Source: Phycisphaerae bacterium (GTDB taxonomy: Bacteria > Planctomycetota > Phycisphaerae > Phycisphaerales > UBA1924). From it: a DNA stretch of 46,163 nucleotides. Location of the stretch: contig JAUHXM010000014.1 in the NCBI GenBank assembly GCA_030426605.1, forward strand, positions 1 to 46,163, given 5' to 3'. Below are positions 1 to 7,975 of the stretch, piece by piece (position 1 is the first letter of the stretch; every line of letters begins with the position of its first letter). A program made the position numbers and the translations under genes. A model generated the notes under the pieces. That model made no database searches. It worked only from the letters and a program-made list of their open reading frames with translations, and had not been told where the DNA came from.

Positions 1-363
1 CGCCGCCTCGCGTACGAGATCGACAAGCAGAAGCGCGGCGTGTACATCCTCGCCTACATCCTCTGCTCGCCCGATCAGGTCGCCCACATCGAGCGCGACG
101 TCGCGATCTCCCAGCAGCTCCTCCGCGTGCTCATCACCAAGGCGGACCACCTGACCCGCGAAGAGATGGACGCCCACGAGGGCCGTCAGGCCCTCGCCGA
201 CGAAGCCAAGATGAAGGGCTCGGAGGTCTCGTCGTCCGAGACGTCCACCTCGCGTGCCCGCATTGGCGCGCCCGAGGTCGCCGCAGCGGCCCCTGAGGCC
301 CCGGCCGCCGAAGAGGCACCCGCCGAGCAGCCCCAGGCCGAAGAGACCCCCTCGGACGCCTGA
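1..363 (+). CDS. rpsF: 30S ribosomal protein S6, C-terminal part (cut by window edge)
   Basis: The reading frame is open from the first base and reads RRLAYEIDKQKRGVY, the typical C-terminal beta-strand stretch of bacterial S6, which binds 16S rRNA in the small-subunit platform together with S18. The start lies outside the window. After the conserved core (about residue 50 of the visible part) comes an extension of roughly 70 residues rich in Ala, Glu and Pro, probably disordered; acidic tails on S6 are common. The next gene is ssb, about 120 bases downstream, as in the widespread rpsF-ssb-rpsR-rplI arrangement, but rpsR does not follow. The identity is quite safe from motif and context. Confidence 0.9.
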   Translation, partial: RRLAYEIDKQKRGVYILAYILCSPDQVAHIERDVAISQQLLRVLITKADHLTREEMDAHEGRQALADEAKMKGSEVSSSETSTSRARIGAPEVAAAAPEAPAAEEAPAEQPQAEETPSDA

Positions 364-386
364 TTCCGACATCCCAGATCCGAGTC

Positions 387-416
387 ACGCCCGCGTCCGT
401 TCCGGGGCGCGGGCGT
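387..416 (+). terminator. GC-rich hairpin after rpsF, possible terminator or attenuator
   Basis: ACGCCCGCG (387-395) and CGCGGGCGT (408-416) form a perfect 9-bp stem around a 12-base loop, just downstream of the rpsF stop. Only a weak T-containing tail follows, so termination may be partial and ssb could still be read from rpsF. Confidence 0.35.
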
Positions 417-420
417 CTCG

Positions 421-426
421 TATACT
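421..426 (+). promoter_or_regulatory. Possible -10 box (TATACT) ahead of ssb
   Basis: TATACT lies 58 bases before the ssb ATG, directly after the preceding hairpin. No convincing -35 box is visible at the normal distance. A strong hairpin with CCGGCA/TGCCGG arms follows in what would be the ssb leader. Confidence 0.3.
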
Positions 427-483
427 GACTGATCGGGCCCCGGCACACCTGCCGGGCCCCTCGCAATCGATCGGAGGCGGCAG

Positions 484-930
484 ATGGCTGGCAACGTCAA
501 CAAGGTCTTCCTCATGGGCAACCTCACGCGCGACCTCGAGGTCCGCAGCCTGCCCAGCGGCATGACGGTCGCCGGCTTCGGCATCGCCGTGAATGAGCGC
601 TACAAGGACCGCGACGGCAACTGGACCGACCGCGCCAACTTCATCGACTGCGAGATCTTCGGCAACCGCGCCGAAGCGATGTCCAAGTACCTCTCCAAGG
701 GCAGCCCCGTCTTCATTGAGGGCAAGCTTCGCCTCGACCAGTGGCAGGACAAAGAGGGCAACAAACGCTCCAAGCTCAAGGTCGTCGTGGACAACTTCGA
801 GTTTGTCGGCGGCGGACGCGACGGCGACGGCGGCGGTGGGGGCGGCGGTCGCCGAACCGCAAACGCCGGCGCGTCGTACTCCGGAGGCGGCAACGAGCCC
901 GCCATCGACCACGACGACATCCCGTTCTGA
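484..930 (+). CDS. ssb: Single-stranded DNA-binding protein
   Basis: This 148-residue protein binds single-stranded DNA during replication, repair and recombination. The N-terminal 110 residues are a clear OB fold: it opens MAGNVNKVFLMGNLTRDLE and includes the usual segments around FGIAVNERYKD and FIDCEIFGNRAE. A glycine-rich linker (about residues 111-135) follows, and the protein ends in DDIPF, the acidic tail that recruits partner proteins. The start ATG has the Shine-Dalgarno-like GGAGG a few bases upstream. It follows rpsF as in many bacteria, and the length is normal for the family. Confidence 0.96.
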   Translation: MAGNVNKVFLMGNLTRDLEVRSLPSGMTVAGFGIAVNERYKDRDGNWTDRANFIDCEIFGNRAEAMSKYLSKGSPVFIEGKLRLDQWQDKEGNKRSKLKVVVDNFEFVGGGRDGDGGGGGGGRRTANAGASYSGGGNEPAIDHDDIPF

Positions 931-958
931 CCCGAATCGAGCGAACAGCCACCGACGC

Positions 959-974
959 GGGTCTCAGGAGACCC
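959..974 (+). promoter_or_regulatory. Inverted repeat overlapping the tautomerase ribosome-binding site
   Basis: GGGTCTC (959-965) and GAGACCC (968-974) are perfect inverted repeats separated by AG. The Shine-Dalgarno sequence AGGAG (966-970) lies within it, nine bases before the ATG at 980, so an RNA hairpin here could hide the ribosome-binding site. It could equally be a protein-binding palindrome. Confidence 0.35.
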
Positions 975-979
975 GCGCG

Positions 980-1216
980 ATGCCCTACGTCAACATCAAG
1001 ATCACCGACGACGGCGTGACGCCCGACCAGAAGGCCGAGCTGATCCGCCGTGTCACCGACGCCCTCGCGGACGTGCTGGGCAAGAAGCCCGAACACACCC
1101 ACATCGTCATCGACGAGGTCCCTACGGACAACTGGGGATTTGCGGGCATGACCACGACGCAGTACCGGGCGCGGAAGCAGGAGATCACCCGCGCAGGTGA
1201 TTCTCGAAGAACTTGA
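980..1216 (+). CDS. 4-oxalocrotonate tautomerase family protein
   Basis: A 78-residue protein that opens MPYVNIKIT. Removal of the initiator Met exposes the N-terminal proline that serves as catalytic base in this superfamily. Family members tautomerise enol and keto acids or dehalogenate small substrates, usually as hexamers or trimers of dimers; the substrate here cannot be told. The fragment THIVIDEVPTDNWGFAG matches the conserved C-terminal half with its WG motif. The length is slightly above the usual 60-70. The last 32 bases overlap the convergent esterase gene. AGGAG precedes the ATG inside a palindrome. Confidence 0.85.
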   Translation: MPYVNIKITDDGVTPDQKAELIRRVTDALADVLGKKPEHTHIVIDEVPTDNWGFAGMTTTQYRARKQEITRAGDSRRT

Positions 1217-2021
1217 GTACCCGACCGATGACCTCGGGGTTCAGAATGTCGTGGCCGGCCCCCTCCAACTCGACGTACTCACACACGACACGCGCCGCGA
1301 GGAGGGCGTCGTGGAAGTCACGCGCGTGGGATACCGGGATCACCTCGTCGGCGTCACCGTGCATGATGAGTACGGGCGGGTCGGCGTCGTCCGTGTGCGT
1401 CATGGGGCTGGCGTTGACCATCTCGCTTTGGATATCCGGGGGCAACTCCATGCCCCGCATCATGTCGCGCATGAGGCGCGCGATGTCGGTCGGGCCGGAG
1501 AGATCGGCGACGCACGACACGGTGGACGGCACGGGCTCGCCCTCCGGATCGAACGCGCCCTCGGGCCCTGTTACGCCGACCATCGCAGCGAGGTGACCGC
1601 CCGCGGAGTGCCCCCACACGCCGATCTTCTCGGGGTCGATCCCGAGTTCCGGAGCGTGCGCGCGCAGATGCCGCAGCGCGGCTTTGCAGTCTTCGAGCGG
1701 TGCCGGGAACACACCCTGGTGCATTAGGCGGTAGTCGATCCCGACCGAGACGTATCCCGCCCGCGCGACCGCCTCGACGGCATCGCGGTTGCTCCGGCGA
1801 TCGCCCTCGTTCATGCCCCCGCCGTGGATGAACACGACCGCCGGGAGGGCCATCTCGGCATCGACCGGGCGGACGATGTCCATCATGAGCTCGAGCTCGC
1901 CCGCGGGCGTGCTCACCGACGAGAAGGGGCGATCCGAGATCGTGCGGAGCGTGGGCGGTTCGGCGAGTGAGCCGGTGACGAGCACGAGGCACGCGGCGAT
2001 GAATGCCAAACGGGGCAGCAT
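1185..2021 (-). CDS. Secreted alpha/beta-hydrolase, carboxylesterase/BD-FAE-like
   Basis: A 278-residue alpha/beta-hydrolase. Residues 1-20 look like a signal peptide (Arg, then a hydrophobic run ending around SLAEP), so it is probably exported. The HSL/esterase features are present: an oxyanion segment FIHGGGMNEGD, the nucleophile elbow GVWGHSAGGH, an acidic residue in MHGDADEVIPV and the catalytic His in GAGHDIL. Such enzymes cleave short acyl or feruloyl esters, but the substrate is unknown. GGAAAGGA lies upstream of the ATG. It is convergent with the tautomerase gene and overlaps its end; nothing indicates a shared pathway. Confidence 0.85.
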   Translation of the reverse strand: MLPRLAFIAACLVLVTGSLAEPPTLRTISDRPFSSVSTPAGELELMMDIVRPVDAEMALPAVVFIHGGGMNEGDRRSNRDAVEAVARAGYVSVGIDYRLMHQGVFPAPLEDCKAALRHLRAHAPELGIDPEKIGVWGHSAGGHLAAMVGVTGPEGAFDPEGEPVPSTVSCVADLSGPTDIARLMRDMMRGMELPPDIQSEMVNASPMTHTDDADPPVLIMHGDADEVIPVSHARDFHDALLAARVVCEYVELEGAGHDILNPEVIGRVLKFFENHLRG

Positions 2022-2133
2022 GGTGGGGTCCTTTCCAGGGTTCGTGATGAACGACGATCAACTGGTTGTTGCCCGGCGGGGCTCGCACATTCCGGTCGTC
2101 GCTTGCAGATTCGTGCCGTCCCCGGGGCGGGCC

Positions 2134-2165
2134 TACCATCGCAGCCCGCCCGGAGCGTCCGGGCG
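2134..2165 (+). promoter_or_regulatory. Possible rplI promoter and leader hairpin
   Basis: TACCAT (2134-2139) resembles a -10 box. Seven bases on, an 8-bp hairpin (CGCCCGGA 2147-2154, loop GCG, TCCGGGCG 2158-2165) would stand at the 5' end of a roughly 120-base rplI leader. No -35 box is evident, so this is a weak prediction. Confidence 0.25.
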
Positions 2166-2266
2166 GCTCGTTGGGGCCGAACGCGAACCGGGAGGACATC
2201 CGGCTCGGCGGCTCCTGAACTCCGACGCCGGCAACGGCGCGAAGGACAGCGAAAGGAAGTGCCGCC

Positions 2267-2845
2267 ATGGCGCGATCTGTCAAGCTCCTGCTCACCGAGA
2301 ACGTGGACAACCTCGGCATCGTCGGGGATGTGGTCTCCGTCCGCCTCGGCTACGCCCGCAACTACCTGCTGCCCCGCGGCTTCGCGACGACACCGTCCGA
2401 CGAGCTCATCAACGAGCTCGCCGAGCGCCGCAAGCAGGCCGAGGCGGACCTCGCCGAGCTCCGCAAGCAGCGCCAGGCCCTCATCAGCAAGATCGACGGG
2501 CTCGAGATGACCCTGACCCGCGCCTGCAACGATCAGGGCCAGCTCTACGGCTCGGTCACGCAGCAGGACATCGCCGCCGCCCTCACCGAGCTCGGCTACC
2601 CCGTCAAGGCCCGCGAGGTGCGTCTGGCGTACACCATCAAGCGCGTGGACAAGTTCGACGTCACCGTCAAATTCGACAGCGATCTCGAGGCCCACATCAA
2701 CCTGTGGGTCGAGGCGGACCGCGAGCTCGACGGCGACGAGCGCGACGAGATGGAGTTCGACAACGAGGGCAACCTCATCGAGAAGTCCGCGAAGAAGAAG
2801 GGCGACGACAAGCCGGCCGAGGCCGCTCCCGCCCCCGCGGAGTAA
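2267..2845 (+). CDS. rplI: 50S ribosomal protein L9
   Basis: This 192-residue protein binds 23S rRNA at the base of the L1 stalk. The N-terminal domain is unmistakable: VKLLLTENVDNLGIVGDVV, then VRLGYARNYLLPRGFA, the L9 signature. A charged helix (about residues 50-80) connects to the C-terminal domain (about 95-150), and an extra acidic/Lys/Ala-Pro tail of about 40 residues makes it longer than the usual 150. AAAGGAAG lies before the ATG. In most bacteria rplI follows rpsR; here it stands alone behind the esterase with its own leader, followed by a strong hairpin terminator. Confidence 0.96.
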   Translation: MARSVKLLLTENVDNLGIVGDVVSVRLGYARNYLLPRGFATTPSDELINELAERRKQAEADLAELRKQRQALISKIDGLEMTLTRACNDQGQLYGSVTQQDIAAALTELGYPVKAREVRLAYTIKRVDKFDVTVKFDSDLEAHINLWVEADRELDGDERDEMEFDNEGNLIEKSAKKKGDDKPAEAAPAPAE

Positions 2846-2880
2846 CCCGCTCGCCCGATCGTCAGGCACACGCAACAAGA

Positions 2881-2909
2881 AAGGCCCGCGGGTTCGTCCC
2901 GCGGGCCTT
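2881..2909. terminator. Intrinsic, probably bidirectional terminator
   Basis: AAGGCCCGCGGG (2881-2892) and CCCGCGGGCCTT (2898-2909) form a perfect 12-bp stem with a 5-base loop between the convergent rplI gene and the CvpA-like gene. On the minus strand the hairpin is followed by TCTTGTTG and on the plus strand by GTTCATT, so it can serve both genes. Confidence 0.8.
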
Positions 2910-2933
2910 GTTCATTGGGGGGGATCGAGGTGC

Positions 2934-4733
2934 TCAGTCCTGCCGCCGGTTCAGCAGCAGCCCCGGCTCGAGGTTGAGGATCACGACGTCGCCGATCGCC
3001 ATGCGGTCCACCTCGACGTTGAAGCTGCACAGGAAGAGCAGCTTGAGCTCCTGGTCCGTGCGCGAGCTGCTGAGCGGCGTCGCGATGTCGGCCGACCCGA
3101 CGAGCGGGTCGCCGGGCGTGTACCGGATCGTCACCTCGCCCGACTCCTTGTAGATGTACCCGACCGCGTCGTACGCGACGCCCGAGGTGTCGATCAGGCG
3201 GATCGGGGCGTCGCCGTCCTGCAGGCGGGCGACGGGCCCGATGAGGCTGCCCGGCGTGCCGTCCGAGACGTCGATCTGCACGAGCACCTGGTCACGCGCC
3301 ACGCCGAACCGGTCGGTCTTCAGGTTTCGGTCCGGCGGCGAGCCGAAGTCGCCCGGGAACCGGTACACGCCGGTGCCCGTCTGGATCCGGTTCTCGTCGT
3401 CGAGCGAGAAGTTCCGCCGCGCCATCGAGACGTGCAGCGAGAGCTGCCCCGTCAGGCTGTTCGTCGGCTGGATGATGGACGTGTCGGAGGTGTCCACCGT
3501 GACGGCCCGCGAGTCGTCGAACTCGGGGGTTTCTTCCGAGGCGCCGCCCCGCAGGATCGCGCCGTCACGCACGACCGAGTTGCGGGCGTTGATGCTCTTG
3601 TACGACACCGGCTCGGGCGCGCCCTCGCGCAGGTCGATCCGAGCGTTCTTCACCATCAGCCCGATCGGCGTCGATCCCTGCGGCACCACGAACTCAAGCC
3701 CCAGCGTCACGGTCGAGGCCCCGCCGACCGTCGCGAGCACGAGCTCGTCCGAGTCGAACCGCCAGCGCCCGTACGCGTCGTTGCCCGAGGACGCCTGCGA
3801 GATCATCGCGACCGGGAAGACGTTGAACGTCGAGCCGTCCTCACGCTCGCACACCAGGCGTGCCTGCCCGTTCGAGAAGATCACCTGCCCCGCACCACGC
3901 TCGCCCGGGTCCTTCGCCCCGGCATCGAACGACAGCACGTAGCCGGCGACGTGCCCCGTCGCGACCTGCTCGCCGCGGGTGTCCGCGTAGGGCATGGGCG
4001 ACATCTGACCCTGCTGCTCGAACATGAGCAGGGAGGCGATGGGAGATCCGGCCTCCGCGTCGCCGACGGTGTACGTCCGCACCAGCCGCACGTCCTCGCG
4101 CTTGATGGCGATCACGGGCGTCTCGTCCTCCGAGGAGATCCGGTTCGCGTACGCCACGGCGTGCAGGTCGGGGTACCAGCGTGCGAGCGGCTCGTCCGCC
4201 GAGAACGCCCGCTCGGACAGGCTGCCATAGAACGCCCCCGTGATCCGGTCCACGGGGACCCAGAGCCCGCTCGTCAGCTTCAGGCTGCCCACGCCCTCGG
4301 AGCGTTCCTGGTTGTACCAGATCGGCTGATACCCGAGGAACCCCGCGGGGAACCGCGTGGCGCTGATCGCGATGACGAGCACGCCGGCGCAGAGCACGCC
4401 CGAGACCAGCCCGCACAGCCCGCCGCCGACGTAGTCGGCCTGCGTGCTCAGGGTCACGTTCGCGGGGATCAGCTTGTCCAGGATCACGCGCACGATGATG
4501 GTCGTGACGACAAATGGCAGGATGAGCCCGGCGCTCCATGCGACGGCTCCGAGGAACCCGGTGCCGCCGACCGCGCCGAGGATCATGAGCGACAGCGGCT
4601 CCCACAGCGCGAACGCAACGGCACCGCCCACGATCACCGCGACCATGTGGAGCAACGCGTTGAAGAACCCGCGCGTCGCCCACGCGTACGCGATGTTCCC
4701 CACCAGCAAGATGACAGCGATTTGAATGGTCAT
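2934..4733 (-). CDS. CvpA-family membrane protein with long C-terminal domain
   Basis: A 599-residue protein. Residues 1-150 have four hydrophobic segments and look like the CvpA/colicin V production family, an inner-membrane family with a poorly defined role in envelope function. The rest, about 440 residues, is soluble, probably beta-rich, and not recognisable to me. Normal CvpA proteins have only 160-180 residues, so this is a fusion or an elaborated form. It is the last gene of an apparent minus-strand operon: the PilB-like gene ends 30 bases upstream, and pilT precedes that. GGTGAGA lies before the ATG. Confidence is fair for the N-terminal call and low for function. Confidence 0.6.
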   Translation of the reverse strand: MTIQIAVILLVGNIAYAWATRGFFNALLHMVAVIVGGAVAFALWEPLSLMILGAVGGTGFLGAVAWSAGLILPFVVTTIIVRVILDKLIPANVTLSTQADYVGGGLCGLVSGVLCAGVLVIAISATRFPAGFLGYQPIWYNQERSEGVGSLKLTSGLWVPVDRITGAFYGSLSERAFSADEPLARWYPDLHAVAYANRISSEDETPVIAIKREDVRLVRTYTVGDAEAGSPIASLLMFEQQGQMSPMPYADTRGEQVATGHVAGYVLSFDAGAKDPGERGAGQVIFSNGQARLVCEREDGSTFNVFPVAMISQASSGNDAYGRWRFDSDELVLATVGGASTVTLGLEFVVPQGSTPIGLMVKNARIDLREGAPEPVSYKSINARNSVVRDGAILRGGASEETPEFDDSRAVTVDTSDTSIIQPTNSLTGQLSLHVSMARRNFSLDDENRIQTGTGVYRFPGDFGSPPDRNLKTDRFGVARDQVLVQIDVSDGTPGSLIGPVARLQDGDAPIRLIDTSGVAYDAVGYIYKESGEVTIRYTPGDPLVGSADIATPLSSSRTDQELKLLFLCSFNVEVDRMAIGDVVILNLEPGLLLNRRQD

Positions 4734-4763
4734 GCCGTTCTCACCCGTCCGTTCGTGCGCCCG

Positions 4764-6467
4764 TCAGGACGCCTTGCGCCCCGACCCGCCCGATGGCTTC
4801 TTCGCCGGGGCGGTCACGCGCGTGACTTCCTCGACGCTCGTCACGCCCTCGACCGCACGCCGCAACGCGACCTGCGCAAGCGAGGGCATCTGCTTCTTCC
4901 GCATCTCGGCGCGCAGGCCGGACCAGTTCTCTTTCGCGATCAGCGCCCGCTCGTCGGGCCCGATCGGGAGCACCTCGAACACGCCGATCTGACCGAAGTA
5001 CCCGATCCCGTTGCACACCGGGCACGTCTCGGGCTTGGACCGCACCAGCACCTGGCCGCCCTTCTTGTGCAGCTGCTTCACCTTCTCGGCGGGCAGCCCG
5101 AGCTTGGAAAGCATCTCCGCCGGCGGGGTGTACGCGACCCGGCAGTTCTCGCACAGCTTCCGCACGAGCCGGTGGGCGATCACGCCCCTCAGCGCGTTCG
5201 CCGCAGCCTTCTTATCGCCGACCGCCTTGCACCAGATCTGCAGCGCCGCCGTCGCGCCGTCGGCCCGGATGCTCGCGTACACGCGCGTCCGCTCCAGGTC
5301 CGCCTTGGAGATCTCCTGGGCGGTTTGCACGTCGGGCACCTCCGCGGCGCCCACCACGTCCGGGTCACGCCGGAGCATGGAACGCAACTGCGTCGCGTAA
5401 TCCGCGCCGTCCGCGGTCGCGTCGAACGGCGTCTGCCGCACACCCTCGATCGCGTCGTCGATCTCGAACTCGAGCGTCTGCACGTTGGACGTGTACGCGT
5501 CGTGCTCCTTGAGCAGGGCGTACAGCGTCGTCGTCCGCCCGTTGTCCGACGGGGCCGCGAGCAGCACCACGCCCGAGCCGTCCTCGACGAGCTCGCGGAC
5601 CGCTTTGAGCTGCGGCGGGTCGAGCAGCCCGATCTTGTCGAGCTTGCGACGGACCGACGCCGCCGGGTCGAACAGCATCGTCAGCTTCATGCCCGCCTGC
5701 GATCCGCTGGTGGTCAGGCGGATCGGCGTCGAGACCTCATCGGCGGTCACCGTGATCATCGCCGTCTGCTTGCGCCGGCGGTCGCCGACGTCGAGCTCGC
5801 CGCACTTCTTCCAGAAGTCGATGACCGCGACCGCCTGCTGCGGGGCCAGCGGCTCGCCCTGCTGACGCACGCCGTCCACAAGGAAGCTCGCGGCGTACTG
5901 CTTCTCGCCCGCCGGCATGATGTCGATCTGACTCGCCCGGACCTCGCGTCCGTGCAGCAGCACTTCCTCCGCGGCGACGCGCAGCTCGTAGTCCGGCGTC
6001 CCCTTCTCGGGCACCTTCATCGGAGCTTTGCTCGGCGACGCGATCTTGAGCTTCGAGGTCCCCATGGACTTCTCGCCCTTCCTCGCCGCCCGCGCTTCCT
6101 TCCACTTCGACATGTCGAGCGTCAGGCGCGCGTGCTCGGGCACCCGCTCGTCCTTGTTCGCGATCGCGACGAACAGCCCGATGTCGAGCGCGTAGATCGC
6201 GATCATCACGAGCATCCCAGCCGCGAACCCGCCGATGCCCGGCACCGGCATCAGCACAACGGCGAGCACGCCCGCCAAGCCCGCGATCAGGTGCACCAGC
6301 CCCCAGGTTTCACGACCCAGAAAGAAGCGTGCGGCGTGCTTGTCCAGGACGTTCGACACCAACCACGCCCACCCGATGATCGGGATGAGCATGACAAAAG
6401 GCTGCCACAGGCCGACGAGCATGTACCCCGCGCCCAGCGTCAGACCCGTTCCTCCATCGCCCATCAT
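4764..6467 (-). CDS. Membrane-anchored PilB/GspE-like protein with degenerate ATPase motifs
   Basis: From the ATG at 6467 this is a 567-residue protein; an in-frame start further upstream (6560) would add a low-complexity Pro/Arg stretch and looks unlikely. Two or three hydrophobic segments occupy residues 16-105. The C-terminal half aligns by eye with secretion ATPases of the PilB/GspE family: RLVRKLCENC near 433-442 and CPVCNGIGYFGQIGVFEVL near 483-501 keep the four-Cys zinc site and the family tail. The nucleotide site is altered: Walker A reads APSDNGRTTT (305-314), with Arg for the invariant Lys; Walker B reads DPDVVGAAEVPD (368-379), with the following RD changed to PD; and the His box reads SIRADG. 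I infer a structural or regulatory pseudo-ATPase. It follows pilT with a 127-base gap. Confidence 0.7.
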   Translation of the reverse strand: MMGDGGTGLTLGAGYMLVGLWQPFVMLIPIIGWAWLVSNVLDKHAARFFLGRETWGLVHLIAGLAGVLAVVLMPVPGIGGFAAGMLVMIAIYALDIGLFVAIANKDERVPEHARLTLDMSKWKEARAARKGEKSMGTSKLKIASPSKAPMKVPEKGTPDYELRVAAEEVLLHGREVRASQIDIMPAGEKQYAASFLVDGVRQQGEPLAPQQAVAVIDFWKKCGELDVGDRRRKQTAMITVTADEVSTPIRLTTSGSQAGMKLTMLFDPAASVRRKLDKIGLLDPPQLKAVRELVEDGSGVVLLAAPSDNGRTTTLYALLKEHDAYTSNVQTLEFEIDDAIEGVRQTPFDATADGADYATQLRSMLRRDPDVVGAAEVPDVQTAQEISKADLERTRVYASIRADGATAALQIWCKAVGDKKAAANALRGVIAHRLVRKLCENCRVAYTPPAEMLSKLGLPAEKVKQLHKKGGQVLVRSKPETCPVCNGIGYFGQIGVFEVLPIGPDERALIAKENWSGLRAEMRKKQMPSLAQVALRRAVEGVTSVEEVTRVTAPAKKPSGGSGRKAS

Positions 6468-6594
6468 CTCGCGTCTCGCCCCTGTCTTTGGGTGTGTCCG
6501 CGGGCGGGCTGCCGCCGGCGGGTGAGCCCCGAACGCCCCCCGCGGGGGGGCCCAGAGCATACGCCAACGCCGCCCACCCCGCGCCGGGCAGCGG

Positions 6595-7755
6595 TCACTT
6601 GAGCTTCTTCAGCTTCATCTGCAGCTCGTCCACGTTCGGGCTCGACTCGAGCGCCACCCGCATGTGGATGTATTCCTCTTCCACAAGCCGCACGAGCGAA
6701 TCGTTGAAGTCGATCATGCCCACCTGCCGGGCCTCGATCGAATTCAGGATCTCCCGGATCTCGCCCTCGCGTTCCTCGAGGATGTACTTCCGCACCACGC
6801 CGTTGTTGATCAGGATCTCCAACGCCGGGATCCGGGCGATGTCCTCGTGCAGCGTCGGCAGCAGCTTCTGATACACGAACGCCCGCATCTGGTACGCGAG
6901 GATCCGGCGCACCTGCTCGACCTCTTCTTGCGGGAACAAACCGTAAATACGGCTGAACGTCTGCGTCGTGCTCGACGCGTGGATCGTCCCGTACACCAGG
7001 TGGCCCGTCTCCGCGGCGTGCAGCGCCGCCTCGAACGTCTCCTGGTCACGCATCTCGCCCACGAGCACGATGTCCGGGTTCTCACGCACGAGCGCACGGA
7101 GGGCCGTCTTGAAGTCGAGGCAGTCGATGCCGATCTCACGCTGGTTGATCGTCGCCTTTTTGTCCTCGAAAATGTACTCGATCGGATCCTCGATCGTGAC
7201 GATGTGCACCTTCTTGCGTTCGTTCACGTAGTCGAGCATCGACGCGATCGTCGTGGACTTGCCCGACCCCGTCACGCCGCAGAGCAGCACGATGCCCTGG
7301 GGCTGCATCGCGATCTCCGACATGATCGGAGGCAGGTGCAGCCCGTCGAAAGGCAGGATGTTGCTCGTGATGTTGCGGGCGGCGACGGAGATCGTGCCGC
7401 GCGCCATGAAGAGGTTCACGCGGAACCGGTTCTTCTCCGAGTAGTTGTACGCGAAGTCCACCGAGCCGAAGTGCTCGAGGTCCTTGAGCTGCTGCTCGTT
7501 GAGGATGTGCTTCGCGATCGAGAAGAACTCCTCGGCGCTGACCGGATCGACGTCCAGCCCCTTCAGCGCCCCACGCATCCGGAGCTTGGGCACCTGCCCG
7601 GTCTTCATGATCAGGTCGGAGGCGCCGAAATTGATGCACGCCTTGAGGAAGTCGCCCCAGCGCGTCGCGTGCGGGTCTTCCTTGGCCTTGCCCGAGATGT
7701 CGAGCTGCACGTGACCGGCAGTCGCTTCAGTCGGGGGTGAGTCCGTCACACTCAT
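6595..7755 (-). CDS. pilT: Type IV pilus retraction ATPase PilT
   Basis: A 386-residue hexameric ATPase that powers retraction of type IV pili (twitching, surface attachment). The start ATG at 7755 has AGGAG upstream; the open frame extends further but with unlikely composition. Walker A is intact (GVTGSGKST, about residues 160-168), and the Walker B region with the Asp/His boxes reads VGEMRDQETFEAALHAAETG then GTIHASS, typical of PilT. The N-terminal PAS-like domain (FGASDLIMKTGQVPKLRM) is also typical; the short C-terminal tail ends in a Lys-rich stretch. It is followed on the same strand by the degenerate PilB-like gene and the CvpA-like gene, so co-transcription is likely. No pilin or PilC is nearby. 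Confidence 0.92.
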   Translation of the reverse strand: MSVTDSPPTEATAGHVQLDISGKAKEDPHATRWGDFLKACINFGASDLIMKTGQVPKLRMRGALKGLDVDPVSAEEFFSIAKHILNEQQLKDLEHFGSVDFAYNYSEKNRFRVNLFMARGTISVAARNITSNILPFDGLHLPPIMSEIAMQPQGIVLLCGVTGSGKSTTIASMLDYVNERKKVHIVTIEDPIEYIFEDKKATINQREIGIDCLDFKTALRALVRENPDIVLVGEMRDQETFEAALHAAETGHLVYGTIHASSTTQTFSRIYGLFPQEEVEQVRRILAYQMRAFVYQKLLPTLHEDIARIPALEILINNGVVRKYILEEREGEIREILNSIEARQVGMIDFNDSLVRLVEEEYIHMRVALESSPNVDELQMKLKKLK

Positions 7756-7904
7756 GCGTGGTCGCTCCTGACGCTGATTGACTCGTGTTCCACCCGGGAC
7801 CCGGGCGCGGGGGAAGCGTACGCGCCGCGTCCCGGGCCCGCCGCGTCGGGTCCCATTCGCACCGCACCGCCGAGAGTTCCCGATCCCGGGTCCCGCAGCG
7901 GCAG

Positions 7905-7944
7905 AGAACAAAAACAAACCGGCCCGGGCAAACGCCCGGGCCGG
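7905..7944 (-). terminator. Intrinsic terminator of the sigma factor gene
   Basis: On the minus strand an 11-bp stem, CCGGCCCGGGC with its complement (7919-7944, loop GTTT), is followed by a run reading GGTTTGTTTTTGTTCTC. This is a textbook Rho-independent terminator about 30 bases after the sigma factor stop codon; it insulates that gene from pilT. Confidence 0.88.
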
Positions 7945-7975
7945 GTTGGGTCAGGGAACTGAGAAGGTGGGGGGG

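Noticed and set aside
3432-6602. Plus-strand open frame of about 1050 codons opposite the CvpA-like and PilB-like genes.
   Set aside because: The composition is Arg/His/Pro low-complexity, and both opposite genes have clear motifs.
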